Assembly (NCBI GenBank): GCA_900763705.1
Contig: CAAFLG010000050.1
Coordinates: 25,202 to 89,201 of the forward strand
Length of the DNA stretch: 64,000 bases
Source: an uncultured Oscillospiraceae bacterium
Lineage (GTDB): Bacteria; Bacillota; Clostridia; Oscillospirales; Oscillospiraceae
Direction of reading: 5' to 3'
Both the position numbers and the translations under genes were made by a program. Below the pieces are notes generated by a model. That model was given only the letters and a program-made list of their open reading frames with translations, had not been told where the DNA came from and made no database searches. Numbering within the stretch: the stretch's first letter is position 1; every line of letters begins with the position of its first letter. This document shows positions 1-7,682 of this stretch, piece after piece.

Positions 1-1
1 C

Positions 2-484
2 TTCCTCTCCGGTCTTCTGATGCACACCTACAACATGCTGCGCCTTGCCGATTTCCTCGCCGCGCAGTACGCGGACACCGTGAACCGCAGCCTGCTGCTC
101 GCAGGCACGCTGCTGCACGACTTCGGCAAGGAGCGGGAGTTCACCTTCTCCGAGCTTGGCCTTGTGACCGACTACTCGACGAAGGGGCAGCTCTTAGGGC
201 ACCTCGTCATGGGCGCACAGGAGATCGCCGCGCTTTCCGCCGAGCTTGACCTGAGCGAAGAAAAGGCGATGCTGCTGGAGCATCTGATCCTCTCGCATCA
301 CGGCGAGCCGGAGTTCGGCGCGGCAGTGCTGCCCCAGTGCGCGGAGGCGGAGCTTCTCTCCCTCATCGACCAGATCGACAGCCGCATGGAGATCTACCGC
401 GAGGCGCTCGCACCGCTGAAAAACGGCGAATTCAGCCAGCGCGTCTTCGCCCTCGACAACCGCCGCATCTACAAGCACGAATAA
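2..484 (+). CDS. yhaM: 3'-5' exoribonuclease YhaM, C-terminal part (partial)
   Basis: The frame is open from base 2, so the start lies before the window. The visible 160 residues are an HD-type metal-dependent phosphohydrolase domain: an N-terminal His in MHTYNML, the His-Asp pair in LLHDFGKE, further His residues in ILSHHGEPEFGA and an Asp in DQIDSRME. The layout matches the C-terminal half of YhaM, a 3'-5' exoribonuclease of Firmicutes that joins an OB domain to an HD domain; the OB part would lie upstream. A strong hairpin follows the stop codon. Another HD-family phosphohydrolase cannot be fully excluded without the N-terminus. Confidence 0.82.
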   Translation, partial: FLSGLLMHTYNMLRLADFLAAQYADTVNRSLLLAGTLLHDFGKEREFTFSELGLVTDYSTKGQLLGHLVMGAQEIAALSAELDLSEEKAMLLEHLILSHHGEPEFGAAVLPQCAEAELLSLIDQIDSRMEIYREALAPLKNGEFSQRVFALDNRRIYKHE

Positions 485-485
485 G

Positions 486-527
486 AAAAACGCTGAACGG
501 GCATTGCCCGTTCAGCGTTTTTCTTTT
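486..527. terminator. Bidirectional intrinsic terminator
   Basis: A near-perfect inverted repeat centred near base 504 (stem core ACGCTGAACGGGC) is flanked by A-run and T-run. It ends yhaM on the plus strand and yqeB, which stops at 547, on the minus strand. Confidence 0.9.
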
Positions 528-546
528 CCGAATCAAGAGAAATCTC

Positions 547-1347
547 TTATCTTCTTCCCTGTGCTTTTGCGCGCAGATACAGCACCGCCTCGACAACGCC
601 CCCGCCGACGGCGAGCGCCTTATCCGAGACCGTCGTGCAGTATTCCGCCTTGCCGCGCGGGTCAACGTCACCAGACTTCATGCCCTTTTCGACGCGAACG
701 CCGTCGTCCAGCACGCCGCGCAGCACGCCGCCGATGGTGCACTTCATCGGCACGCCGTCGACAAAACCGATGGTCTCGCCCTCCTCGACCGTGTCGCCGA
801 TGCGGTGCACGGCGGTAAATACGCCGTCGCAGGGCGCGCGCAGCACGCGCTCGCCAGCAAAGCCGCCGATGAGACCGGGGATGTTCGTATTTGCAATCGC
901 GCTGCCCGAATAGATGACGCGCCCGAGCGTATGGCCGCGCATCGTCTCCACGACCGCGTGGCAGTCCTCCCCGGCCGTAAAACCGGGGCCGACGCCCACG
1001 ACGATGGGCGCGTCCGAAAGGCGCGTGCCGAGGTTGCGCTTGGCAAGGATCGCGTCCACGAGCGCGTCGGGCGCAAGCTCCTCGCGGCAGCGGCAGGCAT
1101 GGTCTGCAAGGACGGGGATGACCCCCTCGAGCAAGAGCTTTTTTGCCTGTGCCGCGTCCTCTGCGCGCACAGCGCGCAGACCCTCGACGATCGTTTCCCC
1201 GTGGACGATGGCATCGGAAAAGGCCACCGTGCGGCGGATGGCCGTGGGCCGCTCCAGATCGGTCATCACTATGTTGATACCGCAGCGCCACAATCTCATG
1301 GCCGCGCCGCTTGCAATATCGCCCGCCCCTCGGATCAGTGCAAGCAT
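547..1347 (-). CDS. yqeB: YqeB, selenium-dependent molybdenum hydroxylase accessory protein (EF2563 family)
   Basis: 266 residues starting MLALIRGAGDIASGAAMRL, the glycine-rich N-terminus typical of the EF2563/YqeB family. A central stretch (VVGVGPGFTAGEDCHAVVETMRG) and a C-terminal lipoyl-like segment (APCDGVFTAVHRIGDTVEEGETIG) are visible. Family knowledge: YqeB occurs with selenium-dependent molybdenum hydroxylases and is thought to help insert the labile selenium at the Mo centre; its exact reaction is not settled. The start overlaps the end of yqeC by 13 bases, and it is last in a yqeC-yqeB pair downstream of xdhC. No hydroxylase structural gene is present in the window. Confidence 0.88.
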   Translation of the reverse strand: MLALIRGAGDIASGAAMRLWRCGINIVMTDLERPTAIRRTVAFSDAIVHGETIVEGLRAVRAEDAAQAKKLLLEGVIPVLADHACRCREELAPDALVDAILAKRNLGTRLSDAPIVVGVGPGFTAGEDCHAVVETMRGHTLGRVIYSGSAIANTNIPGLIGGFAGERVLRAPCDGVFTAVHRIGDTVEEGETIGFVDGVPMKCTIGGVLRGVLDDGVRVEKGMKSGDVDPRGKAEYCTTVSDKALAVGGGVVEAVLYLRAKAQGRR

Positions 1348-2006
1348 ACATACACCCCCTGATGCAGACTGCCCGCGATGACCGGGCAGGAAAGTTCCTT
1401 TGCCATGGCCTGCGCCGCCTCGTAAGCGGCGGCGGATTCGACCTTATTGATGTAAACGCGGTCGAATCCGCCCTCAGCGTTGAGGACGCGCGCGGCGATC
1501 TCCGGCGTGACGACCGAATCTTCGTTCACACCCGCGAGCTGCGCGTAGCGCGCGCGGCGGTGGCAGGCCGCGCCGATCGGTTTTCCGATGCCGTCGATCC
1601 CGACGACCGCGACAACGCGCTGCGCGCACGGCGGGATGACCGGCTCGTGCGCTGCGTGTGCCTTGAGCGGCAGGCCCTTTGCCCCGTCCGCCTCCACCAG
1701 CACAAAATCCGCAAGGCGCGCGAGCGTCTCGATCGAAAGCCGCGGCGCGCGGAGCTTTCCTTCCTCCGCCGCTTCGCCGACGCAGACGACGCGCGAACGG
1801 GAAAGTGCGGCGGAAACCAACGCTTCATCCGCGTCCGTCAGCGTTTCATATTGTGCCGGGCGGCGGATGTGCGTTGTCGTCGTCAGGATGACGCTGCCCT
1901 TTTGGGAAAACTCTTCCGCGAGCACCTCCATGAGCGTTGTCTTTCCACCGCCGCCGATGATAGCGGTCACGCCGCGGCCGATCTGAAGGAGCGCTGCGAT
2001 CTTCAT
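1335..2006 (-). CDS. yqeC: YqeC, putative selenium cofactor biosynthesis NTPase
   Basis: 223 residues with a P-loop at the N-terminus (AIIGGGGKTTLMEVLAEE, about residues 15-32). It continues with TTTTHIRRP and LVEADGAKGLPLKAH, which are hallmarks of the YqeC family. Known role: an accessory protein of selenium-dependent molybdenum hydroxylases, possibly a nucleotide-dependent step of selenium cofactor handling. It starts 10 bases after xdhC ends and overlaps yqeB by 13 bases, so the three genes look co-transcribed. Confidence 0.88.
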   Translation of the reverse strand: MKIAALLQIGRGVTAIIGGGGKTTLMEVLAEEFSQKGSVILTTTTHIRRPAQYETLTDADEALVSAALSRSRVVCVGEAAEEGKLRAPRLSIETLARLADFVLVEADGAKGLPLKAHAAHEPVIPPCAQRVVAVVGIDGIGKPIGAACHRRARYAQLAGVNEDSVVTPEIAARVLNAEGGFDRVYINKVESAAAYEAAQAMAKELSCPVIAGSLHQGVYVCLH

Positions 2007-2016
2007 CTCTTTCGCC

Positions 2017-3012
2017 TCATTTCTTCACGCCCGCGCGGCGGGCGCGGTGTTCGATCATCTCCGCCGCCACGCTGACGGCGATCTCCTCGGGCGTTTCGGC
2101 GAGGATGGGAAGGCCGATGGGCGCATGGATGCGCGCGATCTCCCGCTCGTCAAAGCCGTCCGAGAGCAGACGCTCGCGCGTTTTGGCGACCTTGCTGCGG
2201 CTGCCGATGCAGCCGATGTAGGTCGCCTCGCTCCTGAGCACCTGTGTCAATATCTCATAGTCCGCCTGATGCCCCGGCGTCATCACAACAATGTAGTCGT
2301 CCGCCGTGAGCTGCACCCGCGCGGAAATATCCGCAAAGCTGCCGCAGATGACCTCATCGGCGCTCGGATAGCGCTCCGGCTTTGCAAGCGCCGCGCGGTC
2401 GTCATACATCGTCACGCGAAAGCCCACCGACGCGAGCACCGGCACGAGCGCGCAGCCAACGTGTCCGCCGCCGAAGATATAGACTCTCCCCGCGCGGGCG
2501 AGCGGCTCGACATAAAGCCCGTCGCGCCAGAGCGCGCGGGTCGTGAAATCCTCCCGCCGCTCGGGTGGAAGATCATCGCGCGTGAGCACGCGGAACTCCC
2601 TGACGCGCTCGCCCTCGAGCGCGAGCAGCAGCCAGAGGTCGACGCTCTCATCAAGCTTTTCGCGCCAGCGCCGCAGCACGGCGATATCCGCCGCTGCCTG
2701 CGGGGAAAAAAGCTGGAAGTACACCGTCACCCGTCCACCGCAGATCATGCCGATGTCGCTGACGTCATTCGGGTGCAGCTCGTAGGAGGAAAGCCCGTTT
2801 TCGCCGCTTTTCATCGCCTCGAGCGCACGCTGCGTGCACAATTGCTCCACCGCGCCGCCGCCAATGGTGCCGCGCGTGCTCCCGTCTTCAAAAACCGCCA
2901 TCTTCGCGCCCGCGCCGCGCGGCGCGGAGCCGGAGGAGGCAAGCACGCTGCAAAGCGTCACGCGCTCGCCGCGCGCGAGCGCGGCAAGCATCGCGTCGAG
3001 TACCTTCTTCAT
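2017..3012 (-). CDS. xdhC: XdhC/CoxI family molybdenum hydroxylase maturation factor
   Basis: 331 residues. The N-terminal XdhC/CoxI domain shows SSGSAPRGAGAKMAV and GTIGGGAVEQ (about residues 25-60). The C-terminal half carries a Rossmann dinucleotide-binding segment (RVYIFGGGHVGCALVPVLASVGFRV, about 185-210) and CIGSRSKVAKTRERL. Family role: sulfuration or selenation and insertion of the molybdenum cofactor into xanthine dehydrogenase-like enzymes. It is the first gene of the xdhC-yqeC-yqeB module; a good promoter precedes it. The ATG at 3012 follows a weak AAAGGA site about 13 bases away, so the start is slightly uncertain. Confidence 0.88.
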   Translation of the reverse strand: MKKVLDAMLAALARGERVTLCSVLASSGSAPRGAGAKMAVFEDGSTRGTIGGGAVEQLCTQRALEAMKSGENGLSSYELHPNDVSDIGMICGGRVTVYFQLFSPQAAADIAVLRRWREKLDESVDLWLLLALEGERVREFRVLTRDDLPPERREDFTTRALWRDGLYVEPLARAGRVYIFGGGHVGCALVPVLASVGFRVTMYDDRAALAKPERYPSADEVICGSFADISARVQLTADDYIVVMTPGHQADYEILTQVLRSEATYIGCIGSRSKVAKTRERLLSDGFDEREIARIHAPIGLPILAETPEEIAVSVAAEMIEHRARRAGVKK

Positions 3013-3053
3013 CCGCCGTCACTATCCTTTCAAAAGTATCACGCTTTGGCAAG

Positions 3054-3082
3054 ATTATAGCAAATAGGGCGTGCAAATGCAA
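3054..3082 (-). promoter_or_regulatory. Promoter of xdhC-yqeC-yqeB
   Basis: On the minus strand TTGCAT (3082-3077) and TATAAT (3059-3054) are separated by 17 bases, a near-consensus housekeeping promoter about 40 bases before xdhC. Confidence 0.75.
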
Positions 3083-3103
3083 TGCGTACCCTCCGCGCGG
3101 GCG

Positions 3104-3146
3104 CAAAAAAAGAGGGTGCTTCCCAATGGGAAGACCCTCTTTCGCT
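3104..3146 (-). terminator. Intrinsic terminator of the Na/Pi cotransporter gene
   Basis: A long inverted repeat (AAAGAGGGT..CTTCCC / GGGAAG..CCCTCTTT) lies directly after the stop at 3150 on the minus strand and is followed by a run of seven T residues. Confidence 0.88.
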
Positions 3147-3149
3147 TTT

Positions 3150-4955
3150 TTACTGCTCGCGCTTGATGCGCTTGAGCTCGCCGAAATATTTGTCGTGCGT
3201 CTCCTGATAGGCGCGGTTGAACACCGGGTCCTTGCCCTGGTGCAGCTCGTGGATATAATCGTGGTGGTTGTTCATGATGTGCTTGTCGAACATTGAGAGC
3301 GTGAAAACGCCCACATTCGAGCACTGGTCGGCGATGCGCTCCACATTGACGAGGATATCAAGGAAGGTAAGGCCCGCGTAAACGGTGCACTGCCCGTCGC
3401 GCACGCGGTGGATGTGGTTGGAGCGGAGCGTGGCGACGAGGTCGTCCACGACCTCCTCCACCGGCTCGATCTTGCGCGCAGCGTCGTAATCCGTCGCGCC
3501 GAAGGCGCTGTAGGTGTAGTCGAGGATCTCGCCGAGCGCCTCCGTGAGCACTGCAAGCTCCTGGCGGGCAACGGGCGAAAGGCTCGCGTTGCGCTCGATG
3601 AACTCCTGCGCGTTCTCCGTCAGGTTCACGGCGTGGTCGCCGATGCGCTCAAACTCGCCGAAGCACTGGATATAGTAGTTGAGCAGGTCGTTCGAATGGC
3701 CTGTCGGCACATTCGGAGACAGCCGGATGAGGTAGTTGTCCACATGGTCGGCAAGCTTGTCGATGTGCTCTTCGTTCTCGCAGATGATATCGACCGTGTG
3801 GCGGTCGAACTTTTCGAGCACATTCATCGCGTTCATCACGCCCGAGCGGGCGAGACGCGCCATGGTGGTGATGGCTTCGCCCGCACCGGAAAGGGCAATG
3901 GCGGGCGAGGTGAAGAACTTTTCATCGAGCAGCGACAGCTCGTGGTCCACATTCTCGCCGATCTGCACATCGTCCTTGACGAGCTTGCGCGAGAGCTTTT
4001 CAAACCGGCTGCAAACGGGCAGCAGCACAACGGCCGAAACAAGGCGGAACACCGTGTGCACATTGGCGATGCCGCCGGAGGTGAGCACTTTGTCCCACAG
4101 CGGGTCGAGCACGCCGAAGCCGCGCAGCACCATCAGTCCCAGAATGACAAGGACGGAGCCTGCGATGTTGAAGAGGATGTGGATCACGCCCGTGCGCTTG
4201 GCGTCGGCCTCGGAGCCGATGGAGCAGACGATGGCGGTCGTCACGCAGTCGCCGATGTTGACGCCGATGATGATGGCATACACGGAGGAAAATGTCAGCG
4301 CGCCGGTCGTGGAAATGGCTTGCAGAATACCGATGGTCGCCGACGAGCTTTGCAGCAGGAAGGCGACGCCCGCGCCCAGCAGGAATCCGAGCACCGGCTT
4401 ATCGGAGAGCTGGAAGAACATATTGGCGAAGGTCTCCGACTCCGACAGCGGGCTGACCGCCGCGGTCATGCTGAGAAGACCCGTGAAGAGGATGCCGAAG
4501 CCCATCGTGATCGAGCCGACGGTATCGGACTTGCGGCCCTTGACCGCCATGATGAAGAGAATACCGATGATCGACGCGAGCGGCGCCAGCGTCGAAGGCT
4601 TGAAGAAGTTCAGAAGCGATGTGTCCGACGCATTCACGTCGAGCAGTCGGATGATCTGGCCCGTGACCGTCGTACCGACGTTCGCGCCCAGAATGACGCC
4701 GATGGACTGGTGCAGCGATAAGATCCCCGCGCCGACAAGGCCCGATGTGAGCACGATGGTCGCCGTGGAGCTCTGAATGACCGCCGTTACGCCAAGACCG
4801 AGCAGAAATCCGACCAGCGGGTTGTTCGTTACCTTTTCCATTGCGCTTTTGAACGCATCGGAGGAGCCCTTTTTCAGTCCGTCGCCCATCAGTCGCATAC
4901 CGTACAGGAACAGCGCGAGGCCGCCGAAGAGGGTAATGATGTTAAAGATCGTCAT
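3150..4955 (-). CDS. Na/Pi cotransporter family protein with C-terminal PhoU-like domain
   Basis: 601 residues. The N-terminal ~320 residues are membrane segments containing the two inverted-repeat signatures of the phosphate:Na+ symporter family (VIQSSTATIVLTSGLVGAG near residue 60 and FLLQSSSATIGILQAI near 200). The C-terminal ~250 residues are helical and PhoU-like (MARLARSGVMNAMNVLE, FGEFERIGDHAVNLTENAQEF). Expected role: sodium-coupled phosphate uptake or efflux in the cytoplasmic membrane, with the PhoU-like domain as a regulatory part. It is monocistronic, with its own promoter and terminator. The 5' leader holds two small hairpins (4989-5022). Confidence 0.9.
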   Translation of the reverse strand: MTIFNIITLFGGLALFLYGMRLMGDGLKKGSSDAFKSAMEKVTNNPLVGFLLGLGVTAVIQSSTATIVLTSGLVGAGILSLHQSIGVILGANVGTTVTGQIIRLLDVNASDTSLLNFFKPSTLAPLASIIGILFIMAVKGRKSDTVGSITMGFGILFTGLLSMTAAVSPLSESETFANMFFQLSDKPVLGFLLGAGVAFLLQSSSATIGILQAISTTGALTFSSVYAIIIGVNIGDCVTTAIVCSIGSEADAKRTGVIHILFNIAGSVLVILGLMVLRGFGVLDPLWDKVLTSGGIANVHTVFRLVSAVVLLPVCSRFEKLSRKLVKDDVQIGENVDHELSLLDEKFFTSPAIALSGAGEAITTMARLARSGVMNAMNVLEKFDRHTVDIICENEEHIDKLADHVDNYLIRLSPNVPTGHSNDLLNYYIQCFGEFERIGDHAVNLTENAQEFIERNASLSPVARQELAVLTEALGEILDYTYSAFGATDYDAARKIEPVEEVVDDLVATLRSNHIHRVRDGQCTVYAGLTFLDILVNVERIADQCSNVGVFTLSMFDKHIMNNHHDYIHELHQGKDPVFNRAYQETHDKYFGELKRIKREQ

Positions 4956-5038
4956 ATCGTTTCGAATCCTCTCTCATCCTTCGTTCACGACGCATTTCCA
5001 TGCGTCAGGGCAGAAATGCCCAACTCTCACCAATTAGT

Positions 5039-5067
5039 ATTTTAATCAGCCGCATGAGAAATTGCAA
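5039..5067 (-). promoter_or_regulatory. Promoter of the Na/Pi cotransporter gene
   Basis: On the minus strand TTGCAA (5067-5062), 17-base spacer, TAAAAT (5044-5039). The roughly 75-base leader that follows contains two small perfect hairpins. Confidence 0.65.
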
Positions 5068-5113
5068 TGCTTTTCCTCTTTTTTCGCAAAAAAACGTCCT
5101 TTTGAGATTTTGC

Positions 5114-5141
5114 TTGCATTTCTTTGTTCATGTGTTACAAT
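5114..5141 (+). promoter_or_regulatory. Promoter of murI
   Basis: TTGCAT (5114-5119), 16-base spacer, TACAAT (5136-5141), with an extended -10 TG one base upstream (TGTTACAAT). An AGGAGG ribosome site at 5157-5162 follows. Confidence 0.7.
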
Positions 5142-5171
5142 ATTCGCAGAAAAAAAAGGAGGCTTTCAACC

Positions 5172-5966
5172 ATGTTGAACGCAGGCAATCCCATCGGCGT
5201 GATGGACAGCGGCATCGGCGGACTGACCGTCGTGCGTGAATTACAGCGCATTCTCCCCGGCGAAGATATCATCTATTTTGGCGACAGTGCCAACTGCCCC
5301 TACGGCAACAAGACCTCTGACCAGATCTTCGAGTTGAGCAGCCACATGCTCCAGTTCCTCGGCGACAACGGTGTCAAGTGCACTGCCATCGCCTGCAACA
5401 CCATCTCCACCATGGCCGACCGCCTGCGCCCCTGCTTCGACTACAAGATCGTCAGCATCGTGGAAGAAGCTGCCAAATACGTCCTGCGCGAGCATCTCAA
5501 GAGCGTCGGCCTCATCGCGACGGAGTTCACTGTTGCCTCCGGCAAGTACGCCGAGCTCATCCATGAGGGTGATCCCGAGTGCAAGGTCGTCGGCAAGGGC
5601 TCTCCCCTGCTCGCGGCACTCGTTGACCGCGGTGACTTCAACCAGCACGACATCAACACCGAGATCCGTACGCAGGTGGACAACATCCTCGCGCGCGAAA
5701 AGGTCGAAAACCTGATCCTCGGCTGCACGCACTATCCCATCGTGGAAGAGAACTTCCACGAGTGCTATCCCGAAATGCACCTCATCAACCCCGCGCTCGA
5801 GCAGGCGAACGCCGTCAAGGCCTACCTCGCCGAGCAGAACGCGCTCAACCCGCAGAAAAAGGGCAAGTTCATTATCTGCACGAGCGGCGACCCGCAGGTG
5901 TATGTCAACGTCGGCAAGCGCCTCGGTCTCTTCGAGGCAAGCGAGCTGAAGGTCGTGCACATCTGA
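5172..5966 (+). CDS. murI: Glutamate racemase
   Basis: Converts L- to D-glutamate for peptidoglycan. Visible motifs: IGVMDSGIGGLTVV at the N-terminus, YFGDSANCPYGNK, and the two catalytic Cys contexts AIACNTISTMA (about residue 72) and ILGCTHYPIVEE (about residue 182). At 264 residues it has the usual family length. An in-frame ATG exists upstream at 5124, but it lies before the -10 element. The ATG at 5172 has AGGAGG ten bases before it and is chosen. Monocistronic. Confidence 0.95.
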   Translation: MLNAGNPIGVMDSGIGGLTVVRELQRILPGEDIIYFGDSANCPYGNKTSDQIFELSSHMLQFLGDNGVKCTAIACNTISTMADRLRPCFDYKIVSIVEEAAKYVLREHLKSVGLIATEFTVASGKYAELIHEGDPECKVVGKGSPLLAALVDRGDFNQHDINTEIRTQVDNILAREKVENLILGCTHYPIVEENFHECYPEMHLINPALEQANAVKAYLAEQNALNPQKKGKFIICTSGDPQVYVNVGKRLGLFEASELKVVHI

Positions 5967-5984
5967 TCGTCTACCCACAATGGC

Positions 5985-6015
5985 AAAAAAGAGAGGGCCT
6001 TGCCCTCTCTTTTTC
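5985..6015 (+). terminator. Intrinsic terminator of murI
   Basis: GAGAGGGC / GCCCTCTC hairpin with a 3-base loop followed by a T-rich run, 20 bases after the murI stop. Confidence 0.88.
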
Positions 6016-6059
6016 ATATTCTCCGATGCATCGCATAGACTGCTGCGAGGTGATTTCGC

Positions 6060-6386
6060 ATGACCGATACCCTTTCCCCCGCGCCGACTTTTGAAGCGGC
6101 GCTCACGCGCACCTTCGGCGCGCGCGAGGACTTTTTCCGTGCGCTCACGCACGCGCTGCGTCGGCGCTGCGGCGGGCGCGTGTACCTGAGCGTACTGTGC
6201 GACGGCACGCTTGCGCTGTTCGGGCTTGCAAACGGCGTGCCCTGTCCCGGCGAGACCGTGCTTGAGCTTGCAGCGAGCGCGTCTCCATGCAGCGAGGCAA
6301 CGCTCTCTCTGCGCGTGCGCGTTGTCGACTGGCGGCACTGCGCGCGCCGCTACGAGGAGATCCTCGCCGCGCATCAGGGACGGTAA
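6060..6386 (+). CDS. Hypothetical protein, 108 residues
   Basis: A small open frame with a GAGGTG ribosome site eight bases before ATG 6060 and a strong terminator just after its stop. The product is soluble-looking and Arg/Ala/Leu-rich with no membrane segment. A central hydrophobic stretch (VYLSVLCDGTLALFGLANG) could form beta strands, and the C-terminus (VVDWRHCARRYEEILAAH) is probably helical. I recognise no family. Its base composition resembles its neighbours. It may be expressed by read-through from murI or from a weak own promoter; no clear promoter is seen. Confidence 0.6.
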   Translation: MTDTLSPAPTFEAALTRTFGAREDFFRALTHALRRRCGGRVYLSVLCDGTLALFGLANGVPCPGETVLELAASASPCSEATLSLRVRVVDWRHCARRYEEILAAHQGR

Positions 6387-6401
6387 GAAGCCGGCGGAAA
6401 A

Positions 6402-6456
6402 TGCACAAGGGCGAGCATACGGCTTTTCCGTATGCTCGCCCTTGTGCTTTTATTTT
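6402..6456. terminator. Strong bidirectional terminator
   Basis: A perfect 20-bp stem (GCACAAGGGCGAGCATACGG and its complement, 6403-6447) with T-runs on both sides. It ends the 108-residue gene on the plus strand and, overlapping the last codon region, the aro operon on the minus strand. Confidence 0.92.
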
Positions 6457-7682
6457 TCTCCTTCTGCAAGTGCCGCCATGATCTGCCGCACGGTCTCCTC
6501 GACCGTACCGTTGTTGTCAACGCTGTAGTCGGCAAAGCGCTCATAGCACGTCCTGCGCTTATCGTACATCGCGGCAAGGTCGCCCGCGGAAAGGGGACGA
6601 CCCTCGCGCGGGAGCTTGTCAAGGTCGCGCCTGAGCCAGAAGATGACGCCATTCTGGTGCAGGGAAGCGTAATTCTCCTCGCGCGTCACGCAGCCTCCGC
6701 CCGTGGCAATGACCAGACCTGAGCGCCTGCCGAGATCGGCGATGGCTTCGCTTTCCATCCTTCTGAACGCCGCCTCGCCGTTTCGTTCGATGAGGCAGGC
6801 GCAGCTTGCGCCATTTTTCTCTTCGATCTCCGCATCGCTGTCGAGCACGACGCGGTCGAGCGCTTCGGCAAGGCGCGCGGCCACGGTGCTCTTGCCGCTG
6901 CCGGGCATGCCGACGAGCACGATGTTCTGCATCTCGCACCCCAGCTTTTTCCAGATGCGCTCGGTCTCGCTGCCCGGAATGGCACGGCCTTCAAAGACCT
7001 CTGCCGTGCGCTTTGCCTGCGCAACGAGCATATAAAGTCCGCTCATATAGGGGATACCCAGCGCCTCCGCCTGCATCACGAGCGCTGTGCGCGCGGGATT
7101 ATAGACAATGTCGAGCACGCCCGCAAGCCGCGGGAACTGCCGCAGGTCAACGGGCGACACGCCGCAGCCCGGATACATGCCGACGGGCGTGGTGTTCACG
7201 ATGATCTCCGCGTCCGCGTGGCGCTCCAAATTGCCGTAGTTGTCCTCCCCGCTGCGGGAGATGACCGTCACGCTGCGCGCACCCAACGCGTCGAGCACGG
7301 CGCAGACCGTTGCGCTCGCGCCGCCGCTGCCGAGAACGAGCGCTTTTTTGCCCTCGACTGAAATGCCGCTCGCTTTCACCATGGCATCAAAGCCGTAGGC
7401 GTCGGCATTGTCGCCGTAGAGCGTGCCGTCCTCGCGGCGCACGAGCACATTTACACTTTGAAGCTTCTGCGCGATGGGCGAAAGCGCGGCGCAGTAGGGA
7501 ATGACCGCCTTTTTATAGGGGATGGTGACGTTCAGGCCGTCAAATTCCCCATCTTTTAAGAATTCGCCGAGCTTTTCCGGCGCGACCTCATAGAGCCTGT
7601 AGTCATAGTCCGCAAGCTCAGCGTGGATGGCGGGCGAATAGCTGTGCCCGAGCTTTTCGCCGAGCAGACCGCAGCGTTTCAT
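6450..7682 (-). CDS. aroEK: Shikimate dehydrogenase-shikimate kinase fusion
   Basis: 410 residues. Residues 1 to ~245 are shikimate dehydrogenase: LLGEKLGHSYSPAIH (shikimate-binding SxS), GLNVTIPYKKAVI (catalytic Lys), NADP-binding VLGSGGASATV. Residues ~250-410 are shikimate kinase: P-loop VLVGMPGSGKSTVAARLAEAL, DSDAEIEE, GGGCVTREENY and REGRPL. It reduces 3-dehydroshikimate and then phosphorylates shikimate, two of the central steps of the chorismate pathway. Both active sites look complete, and one uninterrupted frame with no internal start site indicates a true fusion. It is the last gene of the aro operon and starts immediately after the pheA stop. Confidence 0.95.
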   Translation of the reverse strand: MKRCGLLGEKLGHSYSPAIHAELADYDYRLYEVAPEKLGEFLKDGEFDGLNVTIPYKKAVIPYCAALSPIAQKLQSVNVLVRREDGTLYGDNADAYGFDAMVKASGISVEGKKALVLGSGGASATVCAVLDALGARSVTVISRSGEDNYGNLERHADAEIIVNTTPVGMYPGCGVSPVDLRQFPRLAGVLDIVYNPARTALVMQAEALGIPYMSGLYMLVAQAKRTAEVFEGRAIPGSETERIWKKLGCEMQNIVLVGMPGSGKSTVAARLAEALDRVVLDSDAEIEEKNGASCACLIERNGEAAFRRMESEAIADLGRRSGLVIATGGGCVTREENYASLHQNGVIFWLRRDLDKLPREGRPLSAGDLAAMYDKRRTCYERFADYSVDNNGTVEETVRQIMAALAEGEK

